NCBI GenBank assembly: GCA_030141605.1
Contig: JAQGDQ010000509.1
Location: forward strand, 64,001 to 95,510
DNA from: Tubiluchus corallicola
Lineage: Eukaryota > Priapulida > Priapulimorpha > Priapulimorphida > Tubiluchidae
Reading direction: 5' to 3'
Length of the DNA stretch: 31,510 nucleotides
Positions 9,543 to 20,337 of this stretch are shown here, piece after piece. The notes beneath the pieces are model-generated. The model was not told where the DNA came from and made no database searches. It was given only the letters and a program-made list of their open reading frames with translations. The first letter of the stretch is position 1; the number at the start of each line of letters is the position of its first letter. The translations under genes and the position numbers were made by a program.

Positions 9543-12500
9543 GTTTGTTGGCCTTTAATGCTTTTTTCTTAAGACTACACGTACATCATGATGCAAGTTC
9601 TGTAGGGGTTGTCACTAGCTTGGTGTTATATGTATTATATTGACTGTGTGAATATACCATCTGTTGCTTATACGATATTTGCTAGATAAATATGGTTCAT
9701 CTGCCTAGATGTAGCAAAATTATCTTGTTAGATGTTACATGTGTTGTTTGATTTGTTTGGTCGCTTGCAATACCATCTAGTATGTATACTCTTGCAACTG
9801 GATTACATTTTTCTTCAAAGCATAATCTCTGTAACTATTGTAGTAATTACACCTGCATAGATTTTTTTTAATATATGTATACTGTCTATGTAGCGATAAG
9901 CAACAATATACTAACATGTCCTTATATGTTTTTACTTCTGCCACTGCCAGAAATGTGTTTTTTGAAATAGGTCAATGTTGTTTGTTCACAGCTACTGTCT
10001 GTCATAAAATGGATAATAATGAAGTATTATTATTTTTTTGGCATATTGTTTTTAATTTATGCCTAATAACCAGCACAAAACAAAGTTTCTCAATCAGTCT
10101 TTTTACTGTAACCAAATGCTTGAAAAAAATAAAAAATATATTTACCAAAAGTAACCACACAAAATTAAGTTAAATGAAATTAGAGTTTCTTGTATTAAAC
10201 CTTGTCACAACGTTCTCCAATACAAGTTTATCTCATTTTCATCATTAAGACAACATTAGCGCAAGTAGCACATGAACGGTTTTATCTAAGTCAACAAGTT
10301 TGGCTGTGATAATTTTAGTTTATAATTGATTATAATGCACCTGTCTAAATGTGCTATGTGGCAGCAATGTACTTGCATGTTGCTGGTGTTGAGAAAAAAG
10401 GAAGCTTTTCTTCCGTAATGTTTGCAATTTGTGTTATTAATCATGTTAATGACAGCAGAACACTGGAATACCATGATAATGTCATCAGAGTATAGGAATT
10501 CCATGTTAAAGTTACCAGAATGTGCAAATTCTATTGTAATGTCACCTGTATGTGGGAATTTCATGTCAGTGTCATCAGAGTATGGAAGCTCTGGCATAAT
10601 GTTGCCAGAATATGGGAATTCCCTAATGACACCGGAATGTGAGAACAATATAGTTTCACCATGTTTATATCAGGTATGTAAATAATGTTGCAAACTGTAA
10701 GGTAATATATCTGCTGCTGTTGTCAGCCTGCAAGCCAGAATACAGCATTCAATAGCTGGGTCTTCTCAGACTGGGTGGTTGTGGTAGAGCAGACCTGGCA
10801 ACTACTGGACAAATCTCTGCCACGAGATGATCAGTCATAAAGTGAGAAATGAACACATGCACCCATCTAGTCACTGACCAGCTTGGCGCAGTTCTTAACT
10901 ACAGCCACCAAGACGCTGAGAACACTGCATTGTTACAGTTTGCAACTAGGTTGTAATAATAGCCACTATATCTTTTTTAGTAACTTGGAACTGTAACTAA
11001 GACTTACAACATGCAAGTGCAGCAGTATTTTGTAGCAATGTACTAAAATAGGTTTTTTATTATTTTAGACATTTCATGCACCAAATCTCGGTGATGAAGA
11101 TTTTGACATTCCTCCATTGACAAGCCCTTCAAGCAGCATGACTACCATAGCGCCGACTTATACAGAAAGCCTCTCATATGCAAACATGGACATTAATCCA
11201 CAATTTCCTCCATTAGACATGGACAACAACATTCCGCATATAAGTGATGAAGTATTTCAGACAGAGGTTGTACAGCTAGATGCTCCTTTTATGACAACAT
11301 CATCTGATCATCGGCAAGAACCACCATCTTCCGCACAACTAGTCAGCATGCAGAATGAAATGGCAGGGGGAAAACCTATTTATACTTCTCCTTCTAAAAG
11401 TCAACCAAACCCATCCCCAGCTTCCATTAGTTCAGTTAATGGCAATGAAAGTGATGAAGGAGCCACATTACACCAGGTAAGAGTTGAACAAATTGCCATT
11501 TGTCAGCTTTCCTAATTTTACTAATCGTTTTACTAATCCTAGGAAAATTTTCAAAGTCTAGAATATAATCTTTGATGCACTAGATATCTGTTATAATACA
11601 TGATTACATGTTATTTATTTTTTATAACGTAACACATAACTTCAAGTGGCTTTTCCTTTTACTCTGTGTCTGTGATAAGCTTTATAACAAACTATTTTGT
11701 AAATAAATATGATGGTCAGTCCTGACCTTTTGGCAAGCTTTTGTGCATTGTCATTTATTTTGTTTAATGACCCGGAAACTGATATTCACTTTTTAAATTA
11801 TTAATGTACTTTTGTTTCGAAAGTGCAAATTTCCAGTTAAAATATAAACTCATCAACATCCAGCTTCTTTTTTCAGGGTTGCACTTTTGTCCTTCCTAAA
11901 TGGAATTTTATTTTAAATGTGAGTGACTGTCTCATCACTAAAACATGACACTGCGACAAGCATGCCTGAAAGTGCTTGGGCATAATACATAGCATGAAAC
12001 ATGATTCAAAATAATATCTATGATCTAATAAAGATGATGTTTGGCATGCTTTCGTTGGCATAGTTGTAGCTAGATCTTGTGGTGCCTGGAAGAGCACTTG
12101 AGTTTGCTGCCACCCCCCCCCCCCTCCCCGCCCTCCATATGAAAATAACAACATCCTTGTGTAGGAAAATTTACATTTCTAAAATTTAGTCGTGTTGCAT
12201 TGCAGTTGCTAGTTGTGGAGATAAACTGATAAAAACACTACTGAAAAAATTTGTTTCTGAAGAAAATAAAAGTCCTCCCAGTATGCTTCAGAAGCTGCTA
12301 TACTCAGAGGCTTCTTTAAATGTTAAGGTTAAAACATCCTGGTTATTCCTGGACAGTTTAAATACTGAAAATGTAGATCTTCTTCGTTTAGTGTGTCGGG
12401 AGGCCATGTCAGACTGTAACAGATGCATCGTGTTGATAGCTAAGTTTGTGTTTCATTACCTGAAAACATTGTAGTGGGGAATCAAGAGGAATGACATAAA

Positions 12501-15500
12501 TCGCTGATGATTTGAGAATAGTTGACCTGAGAAATAATATATTGGGTGCCAAGCAGTGCTATTTTTACAAAAGGTAGATCAACCTGCAGCTGTAAATTGA
12601 TGGTTATATTTTTATTGATATACCAACTTGTTGTGTTTTAAAATTCAGAATTAAACTGACTACGTGTGTGACATATGTTTAAAAACTAAAGCATGTTGAA
12701 TTGACTGAAATGAGCTTATATATTTTTGGGGCAAAAATAAAGTAGTAATGGTATTGTGTGGCTAAATATAGTCTCTTGCTGTACTAATGTCTGCACTGCC
12801 TGGCACAGTTTGCTACAATTATTTTCATTAAAAAATTGCGAAGATAACTTTCCCGATTTTCCTTGATTCGTGTCGATGTTATCACATAAAAGTGTTTTCA
12901 TTAAGCTCACAGACTGTGTCTAAAAACAGTAATTTGTCATCGAGCAAAAACTGCTATATGCTAACCAGTTCTAAATACTTCATCGTTAACTCAAGACATA
13001 TACTATGTAGAAATATTGAAAACAAAAAACGCATTATAAAGTAGACATTACACAGATAAGTTACTAATTATACTCTGCTTTATCGCAAACTTTTGGCAGA
13101 AGGTACTGTAAGTGGTGTTTTATTAATGGAAATTTACAGTGTCCAGCATTTTGTTTTCCATTATGCTGATGAATTAACTTTTCAGTATACTTGATCAAAG
13201 AGCCACCCTGTGAAAAATGCCATCCGGGGAGGGCTGCCCCTTACCTAAACCACTTGTACTTTTTTACAAGTACAAGTGATAACTTTCAGTTTAAGTTAGG
13301 TTTCTGTTTTGCAGTATTTTATCTAATTAAATTGTTGCGATGCTTTCAGAAACTAAAGCGATCAATGGCGCTTGGTATGGCTGAGAAGATCAAAAAGAAG
13401 CCCAAAAGTCCAAAGAAAAAGAAAATGACACCTGAACCTCAGAAGTAAGACACTTAATAATTAGATGAATTCTGCTAATAATGACTTTGTGATCATGTAG
13501 TAGCTTCATTTTTTATTTGTTGTTGGTTTTGCAAAAGAACCTTGAAACAATTGCTGACAGATATATAGATACATACATTTTCTGTTGGACAACATTGTCT
13601 GGAAAATAAAAGCAAATAAAGTCTAAGCATCTTTAGCATGAATGTTATTAACTTATTACGCATGACGTAAATTTGAAAAGTCCTTCAGATTGCATATGTA
13701 TATTTTTGAGAAAGTTTTGTACAAGTTAGATCAATATCAGCCTTGTAAAAACGTATCATTACAAATATAAACATTGCAAACAGTTGTTTGGAAAATAAAA
13801 GCGAGTAAAATCTAAATATCTTTTGCATGAATGTTATTAACTTATTACACTTAACATAAATTTGAAAAGTCCTTCAGATTGCATATGTATATTTTTGAGA
13901 AAGTTTTGTACAAATTAGATCAATAACAGCCTTGAAAAAGCATTGTATCATTACAAATATAAACATTGCAACCAGTTGTCTGGAAAGAAAAGCGCATAAA
14001 GTATAGATATTTTGTCAACTTCACCAGGCTTGCTTAAATTTGAGAAATGTCCTTCGGATTACACATACCTGTTTATTTTTGAGGAACTTGTATTATGCAA
14101 GTTAGATTATTAATTTATGGAAATAAATTTCCGCTTGCGATATATATTTACAGTCAGCTGTAATAGCTGGAAGGCTGTAGCCAAGCATCTGCAAATTTTT
14201 CTGTGTCTAGTTAATATTATCAGGCAGTAATGATATAATTATAAATCCATTAATAATTAGAATGTCGTGCAAATGTAAGTGGTTTTATTGAAATTCTTTG
14301 AACTTTTCCTGCAGCACCTCAGTTTTATATTACATAACTTTGTTTTTTGAGTTGATCCCTCAATATATTTTCATTCAGCTAACTGCAGCTTTAGATCAAC
14401 TTTAAGTTTATTTATTCATAAACTGTGAATCATTTGCAGCATTTGCATTGTTCTCATACATCTTATTGCATCAACCAACTCAGTAACATGCCAATGCTGA
14501 ATCCACATTTGAGTATAATCATTTGTACTGTAGTGCCGAAACCACTTTTTTGTTTAGGCCAGTTTCTGCGTATGCACTGTTCTTCCGTGATACTCAAGCT
14601 GCTATTAAGAGTGAGAATCCTAGTGCAAGTTTCGGAGAAGTTTCGAAAATAGTTGCATCAATGTGGGACAGTTTGGACGATGAGCATAAAGAGGTATTAT
14701 TGTATGATATAGTTTTTGGTATATGCGCATATACAGTAGTCGCCGCTTAATAGACTCACGGTTAATAGACTCAACCACTTAATTGACTCAAAAACGCCTG
14801 GAGCGTGCCGCTTTCAAATTTATATAAAAACTATCAGTAATTGACTCAAATAACTTCGCTTAATTGACTCAATATTTTTCCTTCATGTACTTAAAATAAG
14901 ATATTTGTATGTGCCCAAACAGCTTTTCCTACTTTTATATCATCTTTCCTTCCCTTTTGTGCATTATATATGTAGAAACAATCATGTTAAGTACCGTTTT
15001 GTTTGTAAGCAGGTACGTTTATCATGCGATAATATGCTAGCCTAGCGGTTTTGCTTTGAATCTGTTACCCCTCGCCCACTGTTACCCAAAGAATTTCTGG
15101 AAACTAAACACTTAATCACTTGCCTAGTGGTTTCCTTTTGATGCTCTGGTTGCAAATCACGCTTTGAGGCTTAATGATTAATAGTCAAAGATGCAGGTAC
15201 AGTAATCAGCAAGGATTCCTTGTGACTTGCAAGAGTAAACATCATACAGCAAATAAAGGCATAGAGTTAAGAAGTTTAAAAAATGGAGCATAAGCGTAAA
15301 GATCTAACAGTTATGGAGAAACTGAAAATTTTAGAGCAGTACGATAAACTTCCAAAGATGGGGCCGAGGTGTGCTGCAGCGCAGTTTAAAATTTCCCAAA
15401 GTACTTTTGGCAGAATATTGAAAAAATGATCTGAAATTGATCAGTCAGCAAGCCAAAATGAGAATCTAGCATCTAAGAGGCAACACACAGGGAAAGACTG

Positions 15501-18171
15501 TGAATTGAATTAGAAGTGTGGTTTACATACGCAAGAGAAAAAATGCTCGAGTGAGTGTAATTTATTCTTAATTCACTTATATAAATTAATATTTTAAATT
15601 ATTTTCTTTTCCGATTTTTAACTGCACAAAGGAATTTAGGCATTACTTCGTTTGTAGAATTCATTAAAAGCCTTTGCAGTGCATAGTAAGCCGAGGACTC
15701 ATACTTCTATAGCAGTAATACTACACCCATCGGTTAATAGGTTCAATCAATTAATTGGGGCAAAATACGTCAGTCCCAAAGTGAGTCTATTAAGCGGCGA
15801 CTACTGTAGTTTTATTTTAGGAATGGTGTTCTATTGAACAATACATGTTGTGGTGTTTTACAAGATATGAACATAGGTGTAAAAATAAGAATAACAAAGA
15901 AGTGACACATATAAATGTAGCTTGCAACATCTAAATTCTGAATCATAGATTTATGAGTGTTTTAATTATTAGGCGAAATGAAATACATGTATGACTTTTT
16001 GCTGCAAGCTGTATTTACATATTATTGTTTGTTGATTTTACTTTTAACTAAAATTCCTCAGCATAAAGCAATTTCATTATTGTGTGAAGAAATGTCTCAC
16101 ATGCCAATCTGCTGCTAGTTATATTGCATAGTTAAGCTACTAAAGTGTTTCTGTGCAATATGCCAGATTGTAAATGCAATGACTTATTTTTAATTATATA
16201 AGCATTAAATTTTAGACTTGTAGTGTGTGAGGTCATGCATTACTTCTTCTATTAAGGAATCAAAAATCCAACAATGATTCAGTATATGTTGCTGAAAGTA
16301 ATAACAGTAATACTTTAAATTGAGCAGATGTCAAACAAAAAAAATTGTAGCATTTCTAGTATAGCTTTAACTTCGAGGGACATTTCAAAAGTCACTTTTA
16401 ATAGTATTTGAACTAGAGGGCCCTTGCCAGAGTGATATGGTTACCCATTTCTTTACCAACGAGAAACCCTGCTGATAATTGTGTTTAACTTGCACCAGTA
16501 AAAAAATTTTACACCGTACAAAGACAAAGATTTCAATCTGTGCCCTTGAAATGTGAACTAAGAAGAAATGTAATGTCACCATTGAAAGAACGAATATATG
16601 CGCAAAATGTGTCTTGGATAGGTATGAAGATGTGTAGTATTGGGAACAGATGACAGGTTCATTTTTGCACCAATTAATCTCAAAATTTAATCGTTTCAGT
16701 AAGGGCCCTTAGCTGGGTTGCCTGTTAAACTTGAGTATTCCTGTTAGTTCTGTTCTGGGATTGGCACTTGCAATTTTGTAACGGAATATGTCCTCTCCCG
16801 CCCAATTAACTCTCCATTGCTTTAAAAACATAGAAGTCGAAACTGAGACTTATAAACTGTTGAAATCAAACATAACCAAATGCAAAATATGAAGCAGTCA
16901 GGACTGAGCACAGATTTCAACCAGGGACCTTTAGACCTCACATCTACTGTCATGAGTACTAGATCATTCAGCCCCTGATCATGGAAGATCTTAATATAGT
17001 CAGATCCATGTAGCTTAACAGCCAGCCCAAAATTTCTAAATTGAAGACTCATTGGTCACAAAGTGTGGTCTACTGGCCATAGAATTCACTTGTAATTCAA
17101 AAATCTCTTGTTTAAATCCAGATGTAATACTGACTGTTTTGTAGTTCCTTTTTTTGGTTACATTTTGTTTCAAGAATTTGCAAAATTGTAGAAAACACTG
17201 TTTTTATAGGAAAAGTGCTCTAATTGTAATTGTCAACTCTTGTTTTAGGTTTACAAAAGGAAAACAGAAATGGCCAAAAAAGAATACTTGAGGCAACTGG
17301 CAGCTTATAGGGCAAATATGGTCTGCAAAGGATTGTTAGGAGACTGGTCAGAAGAAAGTGTCACAAAGACTGCAGTTACTAAAACTGAGTCACCGCCTCC
17401 TGAAAGCTCCATGCTAGTAAGTTAACAAAGTGCACAGGTGATTGTAAAGGCCTATAATTCAAAAGTTGATGGTTATGGTTGAAACACATTATTTGTGAAA
17501 TTTGTTTTGCAAAATTGATAAAAGTTGTCAAAAATCTATATGTTAAAATGGAAATCAGCAGAATCAGATCCCCCTAAGAAGTGTGAACAGCTGGGACTGT
17601 TCTATCTTTGTAAAGGGGAGCAGTAAGTAATAAGAAGACTTGGCTGCTAAATTCAAGACTAGACATGTCTCTGATCAATTGCATTCGTGCCATGTAAGGT
17701 ATACAATGAAATTTTGCATTATGGTTAACATATATCCACACCAGATGGCTGAAATTTATTTTGCAGATCCCTTCTCCTAGTCTCCCAGAAGAAAGAAAGA
17801 TGAGATGCATTCGTAATGGCTGCACAAACTTTGCTGTAGACTGTCCGGACTGGGACAGAGAATATTGCAGCAATGAATGTGTCGTTACACACTGCAAGTA
17901 TGTACTATTTAACTTAAGAAAATTTCCCCTGAAATCGCATATACATTTATGTTTGCTTCCATATTCTCAAGGTTATTTTTGTTTTGCACAGTGTAAAGTG
18001 CATGGTGCCTGGAATTGTTTTCGTGTCCATTGTCCTGTGCACATTTTCTAACAGTTGATTTGTCTATGTTACTTTATCTTTATACAGCCTAACTAATTAG
18101 CAAGTTTGCTTTATTACAGAGATGTGTTCATGGCCTGGATTGCATCTCGGCAACCTACAGTCCTTTCCTGA
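9507..18171 (+). CDS. TOX4: TOX4-like HMG-box protein
   Basis: Nuclear HMG-box protein of the TOX family. Joined exons 9507-9542, about 10491-10673 (uncertain), 11069-11476, 13350-13444, 14558-14693, 17249-17416, 17767-17897 and 18120-18171 give roughly 400 residues. In order: a short start; a decapeptide-repeat region; the family N-terminal signature [20 protein letters not shown]; a Ser/Pro-rich acidic stretch ending NGNESDEG; a lysine-rich nuclear localisation signal ([12 protein letters not shown]); the HMG box from [18 protein letters not shown] through [14 protein letters not shown] to [14 protein letters not shown]; and a Cys-rich tail ([24 protein letters not shown]). The tail favours TOX4 over TOX, TOX2 or TOX3. 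In vertebrates TOX4 is a subunit of the PNUTS-WDR82-PP1 phosphatase complex; that role here is inference. The long Gln/Pro-rich segment of vertebrate TOX4 is nearly absent. A poly(A) signal lies at 18334-18339. Confidence 0.94.
10451..10655 (+). repeat. 30-bp minisatellite, about 6.5 units, in a likely coding exon
   Basis: Units start at 10451, 10481, 10511, 10541, 10571 and 10601, with a shortened one at about 10628. The consensus is roughly GTCACCAGAATATGGGAATT followed by about ten looser bases. The period is a multiple of three and every unit lacks stops in the plus frame, giving the pattern x-x-P/S-E-Y/C-G-N-S-x-M. The antisense strand is also open across it (10286-10648). Confidence 0.9.
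10491..10673 (+). CDS. TOX4: TOX4-like exon 2, decapeptide-repeat exon (start uncertain)
   Basis: Ends in a strong donor (CAG then GTATGT at 10674) in phase 0, which fits the phase-0 acceptor at 11069. The frame is open back to a TAA at 10416-10418. Only the acceptor after CATCAGAG at 10490 restores phase with exon 1; acceptors at 10455 and 10458 do not. Exon 1 could also splice directly to 11069 and skip this exon. It encodes degenerate ten-residue units such as [10 protein letters not shown] and [10 protein letters not shown]. Confidence 0.5.
10687..10946. mobile_element. Foldback MITE with 14-bp perfect terminal inverted repeats
   Basis: GTTGCAAACTGTAA at 10687-10700 is exactly inverted at 10933-10946 (TTACAGTTTGCAAC). 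Inside, a second imperfect inverted pair (around TTCTCAGACTGGGTGGTTGT near 10765 and AACTACAGCCACCAAGACGC near 10899) extends the fold. The 260-bp unit is more GC-rich than its surroundings. No clear target duplication was found, so the superfamily is unassigned. It sits 13 bases after the exon 2 donor. Confidence 0.72.
11069..11476 (+). CDS. TOX4: TOX4-like exon 3 (family N-terminal signature, acidic/Ser-Pro region)
   Basis: Acceptor TATTTTAG ends at 11068 and donor GTAAGA starts at 11477; phase 0 at both ends, 136 codons. It starts [20 protein letters not shown], the block shared by TOX proteins, and ends in SNGNESDEG-like acidic sequence ([16 protein letters not shown]) that precedes the NLS in the family. 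Confidence 0.95.
11477..13349 (+). other. TOX4-like intron 3
   Basis: No conserved segment. It contains a C-rich tract at about 12112-12135 (a 13-14-base C run followed by TCCCCGCCCTCC). Short open frames (11873-12154 minus, 12283-12474 plus, 12716-12910 minus) show no domain and are left out. Confidence 0.55.
13350..13444 (+). CDS. TOX4: TOX4-like exon 4 (NLS and PEPQK lead-in to the HMG box)
   Basis: Acceptor TGCTTTCAG ends at 13349; donor GTAAGA from 13445. Encodes a basic stretch with [12 protein letters not shown] then TPEPQ and AA of the split Lys codon, matching the family's KKKKDPNEPQKP position. Confidence 0.95.
13590..14125. repeat. 189-192-bp tandem repeat, about 2.8 copies
   Basis: The phrase GGAAAATAAAAGC recurs at 13601 and 13790, with a variant at 13982. 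Between copies 1 and 2 long blocks are identical (for example AATTTGAAAAGTCCTTCAGA through GAGAAAGTTTTGTACAA). Copy 3 has decayed more and fades near 14125. It lies wholly in the intron before the HMG-box exon. Confidence 0.93.
14558..14693 (+). CDS. TOX4: TOX4-like exon 5 (HMG box, N-terminal two-thirds)
   Basis: Acceptor TTGTTTAG ends at 14557; donor GTATTA at 14694, phase 0. It encodes [20 protein letters not shown] and [20 protein letters not shown], i.e. helices 1 and 2 and the start of helix 3, with the near-invariant TOX sequence [12 protein letters not shown]. Confidence 0.97.
14734..15806 (+). mobile_element. Non-autonomous pogo/Tigger-like element, copy 2
   Basis: Terminal inverted repeats CAGTAGTCGCCGCTTAATAG (14734) and CTATTAAGCGGCGACTACTG (ending 15806) match exactly over at least 25 bp and are flanked by TA on both sides (14732-14733, 15807-15808). 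The 1073-bp body carries the N-terminal half of a pogo DNA-binding region on the plus strand but no DDE catalytic domain. Subterminal copies of the phrase TTAATTGACTCA (or TTAATAGACTCA) recur five times within 14748-14871. It lies in the intron that splits the HMG box. Confidence 0.95.
15283..15513 (+). pseudogene. Pogo-type transposase N-terminal (psq/CENP-B HTH) remnant
   Basis: ATG at 15283 opens [20 protein letters not shown] and continues [19 protein letters not shown], a helix-turn-helix typical of Tigger/pogo transposases. TGA at 15427-15429 interrupts it. The same frame then reads [17 protein letters not shown] to a TAG at 15511-15513. The second HTH and the DDE nuclease are missing, so it cannot encode a transposase. 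Confidence 0.9.
15809..17248 (+). other. Remainder of the TOX4-like HMG-splitting intron
   Basis: Contains the tRNA-like SINE described separately (16900-16982). Apart from that no exon or clear repeat was recognised. Minus-strand open frames at 16385-16582 and 16822-17052 have no domain. Confidence 0.5.
16900..16982 (-). mobile_element. tRNA-derived SINE head
   Basis: On the minus strand, GGGGCTGAATGATCTAGTAC then TCATGAC resembles the D-arm/A-box of a tRNA (compare GGCTGAGTGGTCTAGTGGTT), and about 30 bases on AGGTCCCTGGTTGAAATC matches a B-box/T-arm (GGTTCGAATCC). Spacing is right for a tRNA, but stems are too eroded for a functional gene. The extent of the SINE body is not defined. Confidence 0.6.
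17249..17416 (+). CDS. TOX4: TOX4-like exon 6 (HMG box helix 3 end and linker)
   Basis: Acceptor TGTTTTAG ends at 17248; donor GTAAGT at 17417; 56 codons, phase 0. Encodes [20 protein letters not shown], closing the HMG box, then a short Thr/Pro/Ser linker ([11 protein letters not shown]). Confidence 0.96.
17767..17897 (+). CDS. TOX4: TOX4-like exon 7 (Cys-rich tail)
   Basis: Acceptor TTTTGCAG ends at 17766; donor GTATGT at 17898; last two bases AA join A18120 to make Lys. Encodes [20 protein letters not shown] then [12 protein letters not shown], with six Cys and one His that may bind metal (inference). The motif is characteristic of TOX4 C-termini. Confidence 0.95.
18120..18171 (+). CDS. 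TOX4: TOX4-like terminal exon
   Basis: Acceptor TATTACAG ends at 18119. Encodes [16 protein letters not shown] and TGA at 18169-18171, matching the DVF-AW-ASR ending of TOX4. Confidence 0.94.
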
Positions 18172-18333
18172 ATGTAGAAGACCAGTGACAGCTCGGTGCA
18201 ATACCAGAACATTTAACAAATTATGATCGATCAATATTATTGCTGTATGAACAAATTGTACTGATCGTTGTTGTCGTCGTCATTGTGTCATGTAGTAGTG
18301 AAGTGAACGTGTAGTGCTTGATAATTTGCTCAA

Positions 18334-18339
18334 AATAAA
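18334..18339 (+). terminator. Poly(A) signal of the TOX4-like gene
   Basis: AATAAA, 162 bases after the stop, followed by a T-rich stretch (ATTTTTTTGTAAT). It is the first AATAAA after the stop codon. Confidence 0.65.
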
Positions 18340-18344
18340 TGCCT

Positions 18345-20337
18345 TTTCATAATTTTTTTGTAATATTTGCATTAGACTTGCACTATAAGAAGTGATTTTG
18401 TTTTTTCATACTTCTTGCATTCTGAGTGCCTGGATAAGTAATCAGTTACTCTAGTAAAAGTAATCAATAATCACCGTAACTGAAAATGTCAGGTATTATC
18501 CACCAGCATTACTATATTGATGCTTGGTAAGGTACAGTAAAGGCTCCGGATACTTTACTATTTCATTCAGACTGGCAGATATTATGATGACTTCAGCTGC
18601 TCACTCACCCTAAATACACCAAGATAATTGCAAAAAATTAATGCCCTCTTTAATTACAAATTAAGGAGTACAGTACTTCAAATGCTATTTAATGATAGTT
18701 TCACATAAGGTTATAACGTTGAAAAGCACATTTCTTCTTTTAATATTAAGTGATTATAATATAATTATGCCATAAGGTATGTATGCCTATAGTAGGACTA
18801 CTTCATGCATTGTTTACAATTGCCTCACTTTCTATAAGTCTCTAAGAACATAGTCTGTAAGAGTCTATTAGTGTTTTGAAATCGTCCGTGATAAGGTCAG
18901 ATGGTTGTGCTGTTTACCACAGTAGAATCTCCAAGCGAATATCAATATAATCAAGTTTATAATTATTACTCGCTTCAAGTTCATAATAATACATTTATAG
19001 CTAATTGAATATTATAGCTAATATTCAATTTTGTGAAACGCTTGCTATGCAAATCAATGAAGGTTACTAGTAAAGCAGGCATTTTCCTTGCACATTTTCT
19101 GAAAACAGGAACGCTAGTCAGTCGACAATCCATTTCATTAAAAATTATAAATTTAACAACTACATTTCTATGCTGATGAGTGCAGTCTTAATAAGTAGCT
19201 CAACTTCTGAGCAAAGTGGGTTTAATAGACTTTTGACAAAACTCAAGTGGACATATATTTTTACTGTTTTTGCCCGCACAACAATTACCTTATTAAAAAT
19301 TCCGACAATAGTGTTTCAGTACAATGTTGTGGAAGGAAAGAAATTTCACGCAATTTGAAAATTCATGTCCAGCACATCTTCACAAATTTCAAACTATGAG
19401 TGATGGTGATGAAATGACCAGTCTGCAGTAAATGAAATTTTAATTATTTTTGATTTTTTGCCTATTATGAGGCATGCTTGACATATAAATAAAAATAACA
19501 GCACTAATCAATGTTAATAGTTTTTTTTTATTTGACTTTCCTAGCAAACAAAATCTGTCATGTTGGCCTCCATTATTCACTTTAGTGAATCATGTAAATT
19601 TTTACAATGAATTGTAAATATTGTTAATTTAAAATATTTTTATGTGTGCCTTTAGCAAATTCCTGAATGAACAAACCATTGTGCTTGCAACATGAATGTA
19701 CATTATTGTATGACTACAACAATTGTAACTTACCATTTAGGCCCACACAATTTTAATAATCTGACTAATAAATCCACAGAAGTTACATGGTCTGTAATGA
19801 ATGCAAGCAACAACAATGTTCCACCAAAAGTTACTAAAGGTTCTATTTGTGGTAAGAGTTGCAATGTATTTCAAATAAAACACAGTAATATTTTTTTGTG
19901 TTCAATATTCAGAAATAAGTTCAATAAAAGAGACACTGATACATGTTTCGATCACCAAAAATAACAGACACCAACAATTAAGAAATTATGACAGAGCAAA
20001 TCTTCACAATCAATAATAAAGAAATTGTCCATACTTATACAATAATTTCTTTTGCTACAGTTTTACTGTCTATTAGAAAAGATGCATTTAAATTCAAAAT
20101 TATTACAAGTAAACATTGGTAACAAATACATAATAATTACAATATTTCATAAAAATTGTTATTTTTGCACTCACTGACAAAATTAACAAAGAATACATTT
20201 TCCTACATGCATTTTACTATATACATATTATACAATGTACAATAGCATATCACTTAATGGCATATCTTAATGAAAATATCCAGAAAAGTAACGACTATAC
20301 AGCTTTTACTTTAATGAGCCAGTTAAAGCTGTGCCAG
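18345..20337. other. Convergent intergenic region between TOX4-like and CTDP1
   Basis: No gene recognised. It holds a perfect 12-bp inverted repeat with a 4-base loop (AATTGAATATTA at 19003-19014, inverse at 19019-19030). The CTDP1 3' UTR must lie at its right end; on the minus strand ATTAAA occurs at about 20305-20310 and AATAAA at 19527-19532, the latter about 800 bases past the stop. Confidence 0.5.

Noticed and set aside
10286-10648. 120-codon minus-strand open frame
   Set aside because: It is the antisense of the 30-bp minisatellite; a stop-free period divisible by three stays open on both strands by construction.
18532-18600. TACAGTAAAGGCTCCGG, resembling another TA-flanked TIR start
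   Set aside because: No matching inverted end was found within the next 2 kb.
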